This document shows positions 43,739 through 55,042 of a stretch of DNA of 64,000 nt, piece by piece. Position numbers and translations under genes: made by a program. The stretch is from Lichenicola sp964236105 (GTDB taxonomy: Bacteria > Pseudomonadota > Alphaproteobacteria > Acetobacterales > Acetobacteraceae): contig CAXSBC010000003.1 in NCBI GenBank assembly GCA_964236105.1, positions 186,001 through 250,000 on the forward strand, in the 5' to 3' direction. The notes under the pieces were generated by a model. That model was not told where the DNA came from and did no database searches. It saw nothing but the letters and a program-made list of their open reading frames with translations. The number at the start of each line of letters is the position of its first letter. Within the stretch, counting starts at the first letter, position 1.

Positions 43739-44746
43739 TCACTTGGCGAGCCAGTCCCGCACCGCGTCGCGCAGGAAACCTTCGTCCGCCGGGTTCCGGC
43801 TCGGGCTGCCGGCGCCGTGGCCCCAGATCGACGGGATCGGCCGCAGCGCCGCGTGACGCAGCCGCGGCAGTTCCGCCTCGTTGTCGGCGACGCGGAAATA
43901 CAGGTCCGTGCTGCCCGGCATCAGCAACACGCGGGCCCTGATCGCCGCCAGCGCCCGGTCGAGGTCGTGGCCGTACAGCGCGTTCGCGCTGATGTCGGCG
44001 GCATCCCAGGTGCAGGCCTGCGCATACAGGTCGGCCGCGTGGCAGGCGGTGAAGCCCGGTGCCCATTCGCGGTCGAGATAATCCTCCAGATCCGACGCCG
44101 TCGCCAGATGCAGGCCCGCGCGATACCAGTCCTGGCTCTTCGCCCATCCGGCATAGATGCGCGCGAACGCGCGCAGCGCCGCCCGCGGCTCGGCGCCGAA
44201 CCGGCCGCCGCCGAGATGCTCCGGCGCCGCCTCCAGCGTCGCCCGGAGTGCGCGCAGGAACACCTGGTTGTGCACCGACGTGCGGGCGCTGCCGCAGACC
44301 ACGATCGCCCGCTCGACCGCGTCCGGATACAGCGCCGCCCAGTGATAGGCCTGCTGCGCGCCCATCGAGAAGCCGTACACCGCCGCCACCCGGTCGATGC
44401 CGAACAGCTCGCCCAGCGCGCGCCGCTGGGCGTGCACGTTGTCGGCGACGGTGACCAGCGCCGGATAGGCCTCGCTGTTGGACGGGCTCGAGGACAGGCC
44501 GTTGCCGAACATGTCCGGCGTCACGATGAACCACCGGTGCGGATCGAGGATGCCGTCCGGCCCGATCAGCCACTCCTGGTCGTCGTGCGTGGCGCTGTAG
44601 CTGGTCGGATAGACGATCACGTTGTCCCGCGCGGACGACAGCGTGCCGTAGCTCTTCCACGCGAGCTTCGCGCAGCACAGCACCTCGCCGCTCTGCAGCG
44701 CCAGATCGCCGAGCGCCTGCATCCCGTCCGCCGTTGCCCATGTCAT
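43739..44746 (-). CDS. alpha/beta hydrolase (homoserine acetyltransferase-like)
   Basis: A 335-residue protein with the MetX-like fold pattern. The FIVTPDMFGNGLSSSPSN stretch, the nucleophile elbow GFSMGAQQ, a catalytic Asp in PGSTDLYF and a His in SIWGHGAG complete the triad. It lacks the full MetX context, so acyl transferase or esterase activity are both possible. The ATG at 44746 is favoured by a GGAGG ten bases upstream. Confidence 0.75.
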   Translation of the reverse strand: MTWATADGMQALGDLALQSGEVLCCAKLAWKSYGTLSSARDNVIVYPTSYSATHDDQEWLIGPDGILDPHRWFIVTPDMFGNGLSSSPSNSEAYPALVTVADNVHAQRRALGELFGIDRVAAVYGFSMGAQQAYHWAALYPDAVERAIVVCGSARTSVHNQVFLRALRATLEAAPEHLGGGRFGAEPRAALRAFARIYAGWAKSQDWYRAGLHLATASDLEDYLDREWAPGFTACHAADLYAQACTWDAADISANALYGHDLDRALAAIRARVLLMPGSTDLYFRVADNEAELPRLRHAALRPIPSIWGHGAGSPSRNPADEGFLRDAVRDWLAK

Positions 44747-44837
44747 CGCGCGAGTTCCTCCCCGCGGTCGTTGCGCCGACCGCCCTATCGTTAGCACGAT
44801 CGGCGCCCCGAAGCCCCCCCAAGCGGGCGGCGGCCGC

Positions 44838-45767
44838 CTATTGCGGATGGATCAGCGGATGGCGGCTCCACCAGCGCGGCTTGCGGACCCTCTCGCGCTC
44901 GAAGGTGAACAGCCCGGCGCCGATGATCACGATCGAGCCCAGCACCATCCAGATGTCGATGCCGATCCCGAACAGCAGCGCGTCGAACGCGATCGCCCAG
45001 AGCATCTGGGAGTATTGCGGCGGCGCCACCAGGCTCGCCGGCGCCTGCTCGGAGGCGAACATCAGCAGCACGGTGCCGCCGGCCGAGAGCAGTCCGTAGC
45101 CCAGCACGAACAGCCATTGCAGCGGCGTCGGCAGCACCAGATGCGGCGCTGCCAGCAGGAAGCTCGCCACCAGCGGCCCGATCAGCCCGGCGCCGTAGAG
45201 CGAGATGCGCTTCTCGGTCGGGCCGAGGGCGCGCAGGATGACGATGGTCACGCCCCCGGCCACCGCGCCCAGGATCGCCGCCAGATGCCCGAGGCCGAAC
45301 GGCTGCAGCCCGGGACGCAGCACGATCAGCACGCCTGCGAAGCCCACCAGCACCGCCAGCCAGCGCCGCCAGCCGACCGGCTCCTTCAGCACCGCCACCG
45401 ACAGGATGGTGACGAAGGCCGGCATCAGGAACAGCAGCGCCATCGCCTCGGCCATCGACAGCCGGGTGAAGGCGATCACCGAGAACACGGCACCCGCCAC
45501 CGCCGCGACCGCGCGCAGGCACCACATCGCGCGGCTCCTGCAACGCAGCAGATCGCTCCAGCGCTCGCCTGGCCGCTTCACCAGCGGCACCGCCGCGAGC
45601 CCCAGCACCGAGCCCAGGAACACCAGCTCGAACGAGGGCAGCGCGCCGTCGAGCAGCTTCACCGACGCGTCGCTGATCGAGTACGCCACATAGGACAGGA
45701 AGGCCAGCAGCACGCCGCGCCCGGTGCTGCCCGCGCGGGGCGCCGAGCCGCTCCCGGAAAGATCCAT
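44838..45767 (-). CDS. EamA-family (DMT) transporter
   Basis: A 309-residue membrane protein with ten hydrophobic segments in two repeated EamA halves, for example FLSYVAYSISDASVKLL in the first and AILGAVAGGVTIVILRALG in the second. DMT members of this type export amino acids, nucleosides or other metabolites; the substrate is not evident. It lies downstream of, and in the same direction as, the cupin gene. Confidence 0.85.
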   Translation of the reverse strand: MDLSGSGSAPRAGSTGRGVLLAFLSYVAYSISDASVKLLDGALPSFELVFLGSVLGLAAVPLVKRPGERWSDLLRCRSRAMWCLRAVAAVAGAVFSVIAFTRLSMAEAMALLFLMPAFVTILSVAVLKEPVGWRRWLAVLVGFAGVLIVLRPGLQPFGLGHLAAILGAVAGGVTIVILRALGPTEKRISLYGAGLIGPLVASFLLAAPHLVLPTPLQWLFVLGYGLLSAGGTVLLMFASEQAPASLVAPPQYSQMLWAIAFDALLFGIGIDIWMVLGSIVIIGAGLFTFERERVRKPRWWSRHPLIHPQ

Positions 45768-45872
45768 CTCGCCCGCCCCGTCGCCGTGATGCGCGACGGC
45801 TCTAGCGCCGGCGGCGGCCGGACGCCACGCCCTGCGGGCCGGTCGCCGGACCGGCCGGGGCGGGGCCGGGCT

Positions 45873-46367
45873 TCAGCCGGTCCACAGGCGGCGAAGGCCG
45901 CCCGTCCGGCCCGCCACCGGGTCGGCATCGGGCCGCCCCACCCTGGCGACGGCACGCACCGCCTGCGCGTGCTCTGCCGGATCGCCGCGCAGCACGTCGC
46001 AGCCGACACCGCCCGGATAGGCGCCGACCACCACCAGCCCGGCCTCCTGCCCCATGTTGCGGTGCGCGACTCCCGCCGGGATCACCACCACGTCGCCGGC
46101 CTGCATCGCGACCGTCCGGCCCGCGGGACCGCCAAAGGCGACGCGCACCGAACCGGCCGCGATGCCCAGCACCTCGTGCGCGATGCTGTGGAAGTGGTGG
46201 AAGCCGAAGATCCCGTTGCGCCAGCCGTTCGACCATCCCTGGGCCGCGAAGGCGTCCTCCATGGCGGCCGCGTCCGGCGGCAGGGCCTGGCGATACACCA
46301 GCAGCGGCAGCGGCGAGTTGGGAAAGCGCCCGTCATCGGTGAAGTGGAACAGCTCCGGATCGTCCAT
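45873..46367 (-). CDS. cupin-domain protein
   Basis: A 164-residue protein with a single conserved cupin barrel. Motif 1 is FHHFHSIAHEVLGIAAG (His-x-His ... Glu) and motif 2 is VVIPAGVAHRNMG (His), so a bound metal is likely. Homologues are small cytoplasmic proteins of unknown function. The gene is divergent from the SDR gene at 46506. Confidence 0.8.
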   Translation of the reverse strand: MDDPELFHFTDDGRFPNSPLPLLVYRQALPPDAAAMEDAFAAQGWSNGWRNGIFGFHHFHSIAHEVLGIAAGSVRVAFGGPAGRTVAMQAGDVVVIPAGVAHRNMGQEAGLVVVGAYPGGVGCDVLRGDPAEHAQAVRAVARVGRPDADPVAGRTGGLRRLWTG

Positions 46368-46505
46368 GCACCCGCAACGCCGGCGCAGGCGATTGGTCGC
46401 GCCCGCCCGGCCGTGCCGGCCGAGGTGCCAGCGCGCACTGCCGGTGCTAGGGATCCATCGGCGCGGCGGCTCATGCCTGTCGCCCGGACGCCAGGAGAAC
46501 GCCGC

Positions 46506-47360
46506 ATGTCCCATCCCGCCTTTTCCCCGGACGCCGTCGCCGTCGTGACCGGCGGCGCTTCGGGCATCGGCCTGGCCGCCGCCACCCGCTTCGCCCGGCT
46601 GGGCCTGCGCGTGTGCATCGCCGACCTGGGTGCCGGCCGGCTCGCGCAGGCGGCCGACACCCTGGCGGCGGTGGCGCCCGCCGGTGCCGCCAGCATCATG
46701 ACGCGGCCGACCGACGTGAGCCGGGAGGAGGAGGTGGAGCAGCTGCACGAGGCCGTGCTCGAGCGGTTCGGCGGCGCCGACATCTTGATGAACAATGCCG
46801 GCGTGCAGCCGGGCAGCGCCCTGTTCGGTCCCGCCGCCGCCTGGCGCCAGGTGATCGACGTCAATCTGTGGGGCGTCATCCACGGCGCCCGGATCTTCGC
46901 GCCCGGCATGATCGCCCGCGGACGCCCGGGCCTGATCATCAATACCGGCTCCAAGCAGGGCATCACCACCCCGCCCGGCGACCCGGCCTACAACGTCTCC
47001 AAGGTGGCGGTGAAGGCCTTCACCGAGGCGCTGCAGCACGAGCTGCGCAACACGCAGAACTGCCGGGTCACCGCGCATCTGCTTATTCCCGGCTTCGTCT
47101 TCACGCCCCTGACGGCGCAGGGCCGCAGCACCAAGCCGGAGGCGGCCTGGACGCCCGACCAGACAGCGGATTTCATGATGGAGCGGCTGACGGCAGGCGA
47201 TTTCTACATTCTCTGCCCCGACAACGACGTTTCCCGCACGCTCGACGAGTCGCGCATCCTTTGGGCGGCCGGCGACATCGTCGAGAACCGGCCCGCCTTG
47301 TCGCGCTGGCATCCCGACCATGCCGCATCGTTCCAGGCGTTCCTGCAACGCAACGACTGA
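46506..47360 (+). CDS. short-chain dehydrogenase/reductase
   Basis: A 284-residue classical SDR with TGGASGIG at residues 15-22, NNAG, a catalytic serine in NTGSKQG and the YNVSK active-site motif. An acidic residue at the end of the second strand (ADLGAG) suggests NAD preference. Substrate unknown; the neighbours (cupin, EamA transporter) do not define a pathway. Confidence 0.86.
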   Translation: MSHPAFSPDAVAVVTGGASGIGLAAATRFARLGLRVCIADLGAGRLAQAADTLAAVAPAGAASIMTRPTDVSREEEVEQLHEAVLERFGGADILMNNAGVQPGSALFGPAAAWRQVIDVNLWGVIHGARIFAPGMIARGRPGLIINTGSKQGITTPPGDPAYNVSKVAVKAFTEALQHELRNTQNCRVTAHLLIPGFVFTPLTAQGRSTKPEAAWTPDQTADFMMERLTAGDFYILCPDNDVSRTLDESRILWAAGDIVENRPALSRWHPDHAASFQAFLQRND

Positions 47361-47495
47361 CAGGCCGGGTCGGCGATCCGCGTTCGGGTGTGGATCTGTC
47401 TCATCCAAATCGATTCTGTCGCGTATTTGAGATTGCGGCCCGATCCGGAACTCCCGGCCTCAGGTCACGCTGTTGCCCGAAATGCGGTGAGACGG

Positions 47496-47669
47496 ATGTA
47501 CAGTGTCAATCCCGGCTACGACTTCTTCCTGATCCGCCGTGCAGGTCCGCGGGAGGAGGCCGTGCTGCAGATGGCACACCTGTTCGACGTCGACGATCTG
47601 GCGTGCCGTCTCCAGGCCGCACAGGATGCGGATCGGTCCGCATCCCTCCGCATCGACCAGAGACGCTGA
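47496..47669 (+). CDS. small hypothetical protein
   Basis: A possible 57-residue product in a 362-base gap between the SDR and the catalase-like gene. The composition is balanced (MYSVNPGYDFFLIRR at the start), unlike the Arg/Ala-rich chance frames nearby. No family is recognised and no strong Shine-Dalgarno precedes the ATG. The rest of the gap holds nothing I can support. Confidence 0.3.
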   Translation: MYSVNPGYDFFLIRRAGPREEAVLQMAHLFDVDDLACRLQAAQDADRSASLRIDQRR

Positions 47670-47723
47670 CCTGCGCCGGCGCCGCAGCACGCCGCCGGCG
47701 CATGACATCCGGCGCGGGGTCGA

Positions 47724-48830
47724 TCAGCTCGACCGGGCCGGGGCCTTGGGCTCGTGGATCGGACAGCCGTTTTTCTCGGATCGGAACGCGGCGGACTTGG
47801 TGTAGGTCGTGTTCCGCGCGCGCATCACCGAGCCGAGCGGCCGATGGGCGGCCAGCCCGTGCCAGGGACTGAAGGACAGGCCCTCATCGACGGCGGCGAT
47901 GCCTTCGGCGCTCCAGCTGTCCTGCGGCTTCACCGTCAGCCGCGCCACCGCACGATAGGGGCTCTTGTCCTCGGGCCACACCACGGAGGCGTCCTCGATC
48001 GGCATGGTCTCGAGATCGGTGCAGAGCTGGACCCGGATCTCCCACTCGCCGTCATGGCTCGCGAAATACTCCGACACCGCGGCGCGCAGGGCGTTCGGGT
48101 TGCCGGTGTCGATCGGCGCGCCGGTGAGCAGCGACATGTCGAAGATCGGTGCGGCGGAGAACTTGGCGACATGGTCGCCATACAGGATCGGCACCTGTGA
48201 ATAGAACGTCTCGCCCAGGATGTGCGTCTGCTTCTGGCCGCCCATGGTGGTGAGCGTGGCGCTCTTGCCGCCGAACGCCTCGATCAGGGATTCCGTGGCC
48301 CGGTTGACCGCAGAGAGCGCCTTCTTGAGGCCCTCGGCCTTGTCGGTGGTCGCGGCGAGCATCTTGATGTTGGCGAGAAACTTGGCGGCGTTGGGCGCAC
48401 TGAAGGCCGGCCCGTTGACCATGATGAAGTCCTGCGTGGTGTCGGCCTCGCTGCCCGGCAGGCGCGTGCCCTGCACGCCGATCACCTTCAGGGCGAGGCC
48501 GCGCGGCGTCGAGACGCTGTCGTCCAGGATGTCGCCCGGCAGCGTCGAGAAGCGCATCGCCACCGGATAGGTGCCGGGCGTGGCGAACAGCCCCTGGGCC
48601 AGTTCAGGTGGCAGCTTCTCCAGCACCTGCAGCTCGCCGCGCAGCACGCCGTGCGCCTTGGCGTGCACCGAGCGGGTGGCATGGCCGGAATGCTCGAAGG
48701 TGGTCTGGCTGATCTGCGCCATGGTCTCGATCAGGGCGTCGTTGGTCGCGGCCTCGTTCTCGTCGACGGTCTCCATCGACGGCGAGAAGCGCAGCGGCAT
48801 GGGGGAAAGGCTCGTTGGTGTCGCGGACAT
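47724..48830 (-). CDS. catalase-family haem protein (SrpA-type)
   Basis: A 368-residue member of the short catalase-related family. It has a distal-side His in RSVHAKAHGVLRGEL, MRFSTLPGD, DFIMVNGPAF, YGDHVAKF and a C-terminal MRARNTTYTKSAAFR where the proximal tyrosine is expected. It is shorter than monofunctional catalases. Such proteins are often peroxidases acting on organic peroxides. GGAG lies seven bases before the ATG. A c-type cytochrome gene lies 139 bases upstream in the same direction. Confidence 0.84.
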   Translation of the reverse strand: MSATPTSLSPMPLRFSPSMETVDENEAATNDALIETMAQISQTTFEHSGHATRSVHAKAHGVLRGELQVLEKLPPELAQGLFATPGTYPVAMRFSTLPGDILDDSVSTPRGLALKVIGVQGTRLPGSEADTTQDFIMVNGPAFSAPNAAKFLANIKMLAATTDKAEGLKKALSAVNRATESLIEAFGGKSATLTTMGGQKQTHILGETFYSQVPILYGDHVAKFSAAPIFDMSLLTGAPIDTGNPNALRAAVSEYFASHDGEWEIRVQLCTDLETMPIEDASVVWPEDKSPYRAVARLTVKPQDSWSAEGIAAVDEGLSFSPWHGLAAHRPLGSVMRARNTTYTKSAAFRSEKNGCPIHEPKAPARSS

Positions 48831-48969
48831 CGGAACTCCGGCTTATCGAGGGTTGCAATCGGGAAGCCCGATGGCCTGACCAGGCTGGCCGCAATCCCGC
48901 TTACGGCCGGAACGGCTGGCCGGATGCGGCCCGGGGCGGTGATTCTCGAACCATTGCATTGCCCTCACC

Positions 48970-49434
48970 TTAGGGAAGCGGGTGCTGGGTGGCCAGCGCC
49001 TTGCGCTCGGCGGCGACTCCGGCGGCAGTCTCGGTGCGGCCGCGCGCGGCGGCGATGTCGGCGGCGGCGATCACCACCGGCGGCTTGCTGTCGCCCTGAG
49101 CCGACACCCAGCTCAGGATCGCGGCGATCTCGTCGTCCTTCAGCTGGATGAATTTCGGCATGTAGCCCACGTAGGTATCGCCGCCGGCCTCGATGGCGCC
49201 GCTCATGCCATGGGTGAGCACATCGGCCAGGTAGTGCGCGCCCTCCGGGGTCGCCGCGATCTTGTCGATCCGGTTCTTCAGCGGCGGAAACTGTCCTGCC
49301 AGGCCGGTCGCATCCGCCTGGTGGCAGGACGCGCAGTTCTGCGAATACAGCTCGCTCCCCGACGGATCGGCCTGTGCCGCGACCGGCGCGATGGCCGCCA
49401 CGAGCAGCAGGCCGAGCGGCGCCAGGGTCCTCAT
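48970..49434 (-). CDS. c-type cytochrome
   Basis: A 154-residue periplasmic cytochrome: signal peptide (LAPLGLLLVAAIAPVAAQA), haem site CASCHQADATG and a likely axial Met in YVGYMPKF, with an Ala-rich tail. It is read toward the catalase-family gene, so it may be its electron donor. That pairing is inferred from position. Confidence 0.85.
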   Translation of the reverse strand: MRTLAPLGLLLVAAIAPVAAQADPSGSELYSQNCASCHQADATGLAGQFPPLKNRIDKIAATPEGAHYLADVLTHGMSGAIEAGGDTYVGYMPKFIQLKDDEIAAILSWVSAQGDSKPPVVIAAADIAAARGRTETAAGVAAERKALATQHPLP

Positions 49435-49673
49435 GCGGCGGGTCTCGCCGGCGTCGCGGTCAGGCAGGTGTGCATCGGCAGATCCCGTTCCAGTTCATCG
49501 TCAGCCCCTCGCGGTCGCGACGCGTCGGCCCCGGGCGGATGGCAGGATAGTGGCCCGACCGGCGGCAGCGCCAGCCGTGATGTGCAACGGCTGCGGCGCC
49601 ACGGGGCAGGGGATCTTGCCAAGCCCGCGCAAACGCGACCGGATGCGGGCCGACATCTGCTCCTGGAGACATC

Positions 49674-49937
49674 ATGCGACTGCTTCGGCTTGCTCTGGTT
49701 GGTTTGCCGGTCTGGCTGTCGGCCTGCGGCCATTCCGACCCCACCGCGACGCTCTCGGTGGTGTGCGGCGGCGAGACCACCCTGGCCGGCGCCGCCTCCA
49801 TCGATGTCGCGCCGGCGCCCGGCGGCGAGGCGGCGCTGCTGAGCTTTCCCGACCCGGCCAATCCCGGCCATACCGGAACCCTGTCGGTCACCGGCGGCCA
49901 TCCCTGCACCGTCACGCCGGTGCTCGCCAAGAGCTAG
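49674..49937 (+). CDS. small lipoprotein
   Basis: An 87-residue predicted lipoprotein with a short signal and lipobox LSAC (Cys18). The mature part is Gly/Ala/Thr-rich with two cysteines (VVCGG and HPCTV). TGGAGA precedes the ATG. No family is recognised. Confidence 0.6.
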   Translation: MRLLRLALVGLPVWLSACGHSDPTATLSVVCGGETTLAGAASIDVAPAPGGEAALLSFPDPANPGHTGTLSVTGGHPCTVTPVLAKS

Positions 49938-50064
49938 TCCAGCCGCCCGGGCGTCGGCACGGCCTGCCGGTCGTGGACGGCGACGCTCCTCGCCCATCAC
50001 GAACAGCGCCTCGCCGAACCCGGCCGGACGTCGCGGCTCGGCGCAGCGCGGAAGAGGAACCACC

Positions 50065-50952
50065 ATGCCGGCTGCGCAACAGGATGGTCCCGGCGCGCCT
50101 GAGCGTCGCAGGACGCGCCTGATCGGCGCCCGCGCGCCCGCGTCGCCTCGATGGCGCTTGGGCAGCCTCGCCCTGGCGGCGTTCGGCCGGGCGTGGCTCG
50201 CCTGCGTCCCGGCCGTCGCCCAGCCGGCGCAGCCTGCGCCGTCGCTGCATCTGAGCTACGCGCTCTACGGTCACGGCCTGCACATCATGGATGTCGAGGC
50301 CGACCTGACGCTGACCGAGAACAGCTACCGGATCAGCCTGCACGACCGCACCACCGGCCTGGTCGGCCTGCTGGTGCGCAGCGACGTCACCAGCATCGCC
50401 GACGGCCGGTTCGACGGCACGCAGGCCCGGCCTTACGGCTTTTCCAGCAGCGGCCGCTCGCGCGGCACCCGCCGCGTGGTCCGCATCGCCTATCCCAACG
50501 GCGATCCGCAGGTGCTGGAGCTCGCCCCGGTCGACGCCGACCGCGATCCGGTGGCCGCGCCCGCCGCCGCGCGCAGCATCGACAGCCTGAGCGCGGTCGT
50601 CTCCCTGGTCCGGTCGGTCGCCCGGACCGGGCGCTGCGACGGCGAGACGCGTCTGTTCGACGGGCTGCGGCTGTCGACGCTGCAGGCCCGCACGATCGGC
50701 GAGCAGACGCTGCCCGTCGACGGACGCTCCCCCTATGCCGGCCCGGCGCTGCGCTGCGACGTCGTCGGCCGGCAGATCGGCGGCTTCCTGCACGATGCCG
50801 ACGAGGCGCAGAAGCGTCGTCCGCAGCAGGGTTCGGCCTGGCTGGCGGCCCCGTTCCCGGGCGCGCCGCCGCTGCCGGTCCGCGTCGTCTTCGAGACCCC
50901 GCGCTTCGGCAACGCGACCCTGTTCCTCACCCGCGCCGCACCGGGACCCTGA
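50065..50952 (+). CDS. DUF3108-domain exported protein
   Basis: A 295-residue protein with a charged N-terminal extension before a signal-like helix (LGSLALAAFGRAWLA). The mature part fits DUF3108: LSYALYGHGLHIMDVEADL, YRISLHDRTTGLVGLL, a middle RPYGFSSSG, and a C-terminal PLPVRVVFETPRFGNATLFL. DUF3108 proteins are beta-rich periplasmic proteins of unknown role. GAAGAGG, seven bases upstream, supports the ATG at 50065. It is convergent with gph. Confidence 0.78.
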   Translation: MPAAQQDGPGAPERRRTRLIGARAPASPRWRLGSLALAAFGRAWLACVPAVAQPAQPAPSLHLSYALYGHGLHIMDVEADLTLTENSYRISLHDRTTGLVGLLVRSDVTSIADGRFDGTQARPYGFSSSGRSRGTRRVVRIAYPNGDPQVLELAPVDADRDPVAAPAAARSIDSLSAVVSLVRSVARTGRCDGETRLFDGLRLSTLQARTIGEQTLPVDGRSPYAGPALRCDVVGRQIGGFLHDADEAQKRRPQQGSAWLAAPFPGAPPLPVRVVFETPRFGNATLFLTRAAPGP

Positions 50953-50969
50953 AGCCGGCGGCCTCGGCG

Positions 50970-51647
50970 TCAGGACCCCGTCCGCGCCATTTCCAGCAGC
51001 CGTGTCGCCGTCGCCGGAACGTCGAGCGGGTCGGCGAGCACGGCGCCGGCACCCCGGTGCATGTCGGACCCGCCATAGCCCCAGCCCGCGAAGATCGCCG
51101 GGATGCCGGCGCCGCGCGCGGCCGACACGTCGTTGCGATGGTCTCCGACCATCACCGACAGCTCCCGCTGCCCGTGCGCCAGCGCGATGGTGCCGAGCAG
51201 ATGCGCCGGGTCGGGCTTGCGCGAGGCGAAGCTGTCGCCGCCGCCGATCGCGTCGAACAGGCGACCGATGCCCAGCGCCTCGAGCAGCGTCCGCGCCGGC
51301 TTCACCGGCTTGTTGGTGCAGACCGCGAGCCGCCAGCCGGCCGCCCTGGCGTCGCGCAGCATCGGCGCGATGCCCGGGAACAGCCGCGAGGCCTCGGTCG
51401 AGTGCGCCTCGTAGTCGGCCATGTAGGCGCTGACCGCGCGCGGGTCGGGTGCGATGCCGCGGCTGATCAGGATCCGCTCGGCCAGCGCCTGCAGCCCGTC
51501 GCCGATCATCGGCCGCAGTTCCTCCACGCCCAGCGGCGGCAGCGACCGGCGCTCCAGCATGCGGTTCGCGCACGACGCCAGGTCGGCCGCGCTGTCCACC
51601 AGCGTCCCGTCGAGATCGAGCACCAGCAGGGGAGGAACACGGGTCAT
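50970..51647 (-). CDS. gph: phosphoglycolate phosphatase-like HAD hydrolase
   Basis: A 225-residue HAD phosphatase: motif I LVLDLDGTLVDS, helical cap, motif II AVCTNKP, lysine of motif III in SRKPDPAHL, and motif IV MVGDHRND. It fits Gph, which removes 2-phosphoglycolate, though other small phosphates are possible. The ATG at 51647 leaves motif I near the start, as usual; in-frame upstream codons give an odd basic extension. It is divergent from glmU with 84 bases between. Confidence 0.86.
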   Translation of the reverse strand: MTRVPPLLVLDLDGTLVDSAADLASCANRMLERRSLPPLGVEELRPMIGDGLQALAERILISRGIAPDPRAVSAYMADYEAHSTEASRLFPGIAPMLRDARAAGWRLAVCTNKPVKPARTLLEALGIGRLFDAIGGGDSFASRKPDPAHLLGTIALAHGQRELSVMVGDHRNDVSAARGAGIPAIFAGWGYGGSDMHRGAGAVLADPLDVPATATRLLEMARTGS

Positions 51648-51731
51648 GCAGTAATCCGAAACGCTTCTTGATCCACGGGTCGTCCGCGCGGGTTTGACAG
51701 GCATCGCCCCGGACCGCTACCGCCAGTGAGA

Positions 51732-53077
51732 ATGTCCCAACGCGTCGACGCCACCGCCATTCTGCTTGCAGCCGGTCTCGGCACCCGGATGACGTCCAGC
51801 CTGCCCAAGGCGCTGCACCCGATCGCCGGCCGGCCGATGCTGCGCCACCTGATCGACAGCTGCGCCGCGGTGTTCGACCGCATCGTCGTGGTGCTCGGCC
51901 GGGACATGGCAGCGCTCGAGGCGGTCGCCGCCCCGCATCCGGTGGTGATCCAGCACGAGCGCCTCGGCACCGCGCACGCCGCCCGCCAGGCCGCCGCCCT
52001 GTTCGGCGCCGGCGACGTCGCGGTGCTCTATGCCGACAACCCGCTGATCGCGCCGGACACGCTGCGGCGCCTGCTGGCGGCCCGCCATGCCGCCGGCACC
52101 GACCTCGCGCTGCTGGCGATGCGGCCGGCCGATCCGGCGCGCTACGGCAGGCTGCTGACCCGTCCCGACGGCGCCGGCGGCGAGACCGTTGCCCGCATCG
52201 TCGAATGGGCCGACGCGGACCCGGCCGAGCGCGCGATCGGGCTGTGCAACGCGGGCGTGCTGTGCGCCGACGCCGGCCGCTTCGCCGGCTGGCTGTCGGC
52301 GGTGCGCAACGACAACGCCAACGGCGAATACTACCTGACCGACGTGGTGGCGCTGGCGGCCGCCGAAGGCGCGCTGGTGCGTCATGTCGAGGCGCCGGAG
52401 GAGGAGCTGCGCGGCATCAACTCGCGCGCCGAGCTCGCCGAGGCGGAGGCCGTCATGCAGCGCCGCCTGCGCCTGCGGGCGATGCAGGGGGGCGCCACGC
52501 TGATCGCGCCCGAGACCGTGTTCCTGTCGGCAGACACCGTGCTCGGCCCCGACGTCACCGTGCATCCCAACGTGGTGTTCGGCCCCGGCGTCAGCGTGGG
52601 CTCGGGCAGCGAGATACGCGCCTTCAGCCACATCGAGGGCGCCGTGATCGGCGAGGGCGCCCTGATCGGGCCGTATGCGCGGCTGCGTCCCGGCACCGTG
52701 GTCGAGGACGCGGCCCATGTCGGCAACTTCGTCGAGCTCAAGGCCACCCGTCTCGGCGCCGGCGCCAAGGCCAACCACCTGGCCTATCTGGGCGATGCCA
52801 GCGTGGGCGCGCGCGCCAATGTCGGCGCCGGCACCATCACCTGCAACTATGACGGCGTGTCCAAGCACCGCACCACCATCGGCGCCGACGTGTTCGTCGG
52901 CTCCAACGCCACGCTGGTGGCGCCGGTCTCGCTCGGCGAGGGCGCCTTCGTCGCCGCCGGCAGCACCATCACCGACGCGGTGCCCCCTGGCGGGCTCGCC
53001 TTCGGTCGCGCCCGCCAGGACACCAAACCCGGCCGCGCCGCCATCCTTCGCGCCCGCCTGAAGCAGGAGAAGCCCTG

Positions 53078-53078
<1 letters not shown>
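51732..53078 (+). CDS. glmU: bifunctional GlmU (UDP-GlcNAc pyrophosphorylase/acetyltransferase)
   Basis: A 448-residue protein with the N-terminal uridyltransferase signature LAAGLGTRM and NDNANGEYYLTD. A C-terminal left-handed beta-helix of hexapeptide repeats carries the acetyltransferase (GPYARLRPG, NFVELK, GAGTITCNYDG). It makes UDP-GlcNAc for peptidoglycan and lipid A. The ATG at 51732 is chosen; a GTG six bases earlier is possible. The stop and the glmS start share one base (TGATG), a two-gene operon. Confidence 0.95.
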
Positions 53079-54901
<1,823 letters not shown>

Positions 54902-55042
54902 CGCACGGCCGGACCGGCTGCCGGGCGTGCGGGGGGGCCGGGGTCAGCAAACGTGAGGTGCAGGCGGCGTTACTTGCTGCTACATGACACTGCCGTCGGG
55001 CTTTGGAGGGCATGAATCGCCTCGCCGAGGCCGGGAGCGCGC

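Noticed and set aside
48858..48872. Small hairpin (ATCGGG/CCCGAT) upstream of the catalase-like gene
   Set aside because: A six-base stem with a three-base loop is common by chance here, and no function could be argued.
49435..49673. Short minus-strand frames with cysteines upstream of the cytochrome c gene
   Set aside because: They are fragments without family pattern or ribosome site. The stretch more likely holds promoters for the divergent genes.
54902..54931. Rho-independent terminator after glmS
   Set aside because: A GC-rich inverted repeat is present, but there is no T-run and the stem is ambiguous, so it is not listed as a terminator.
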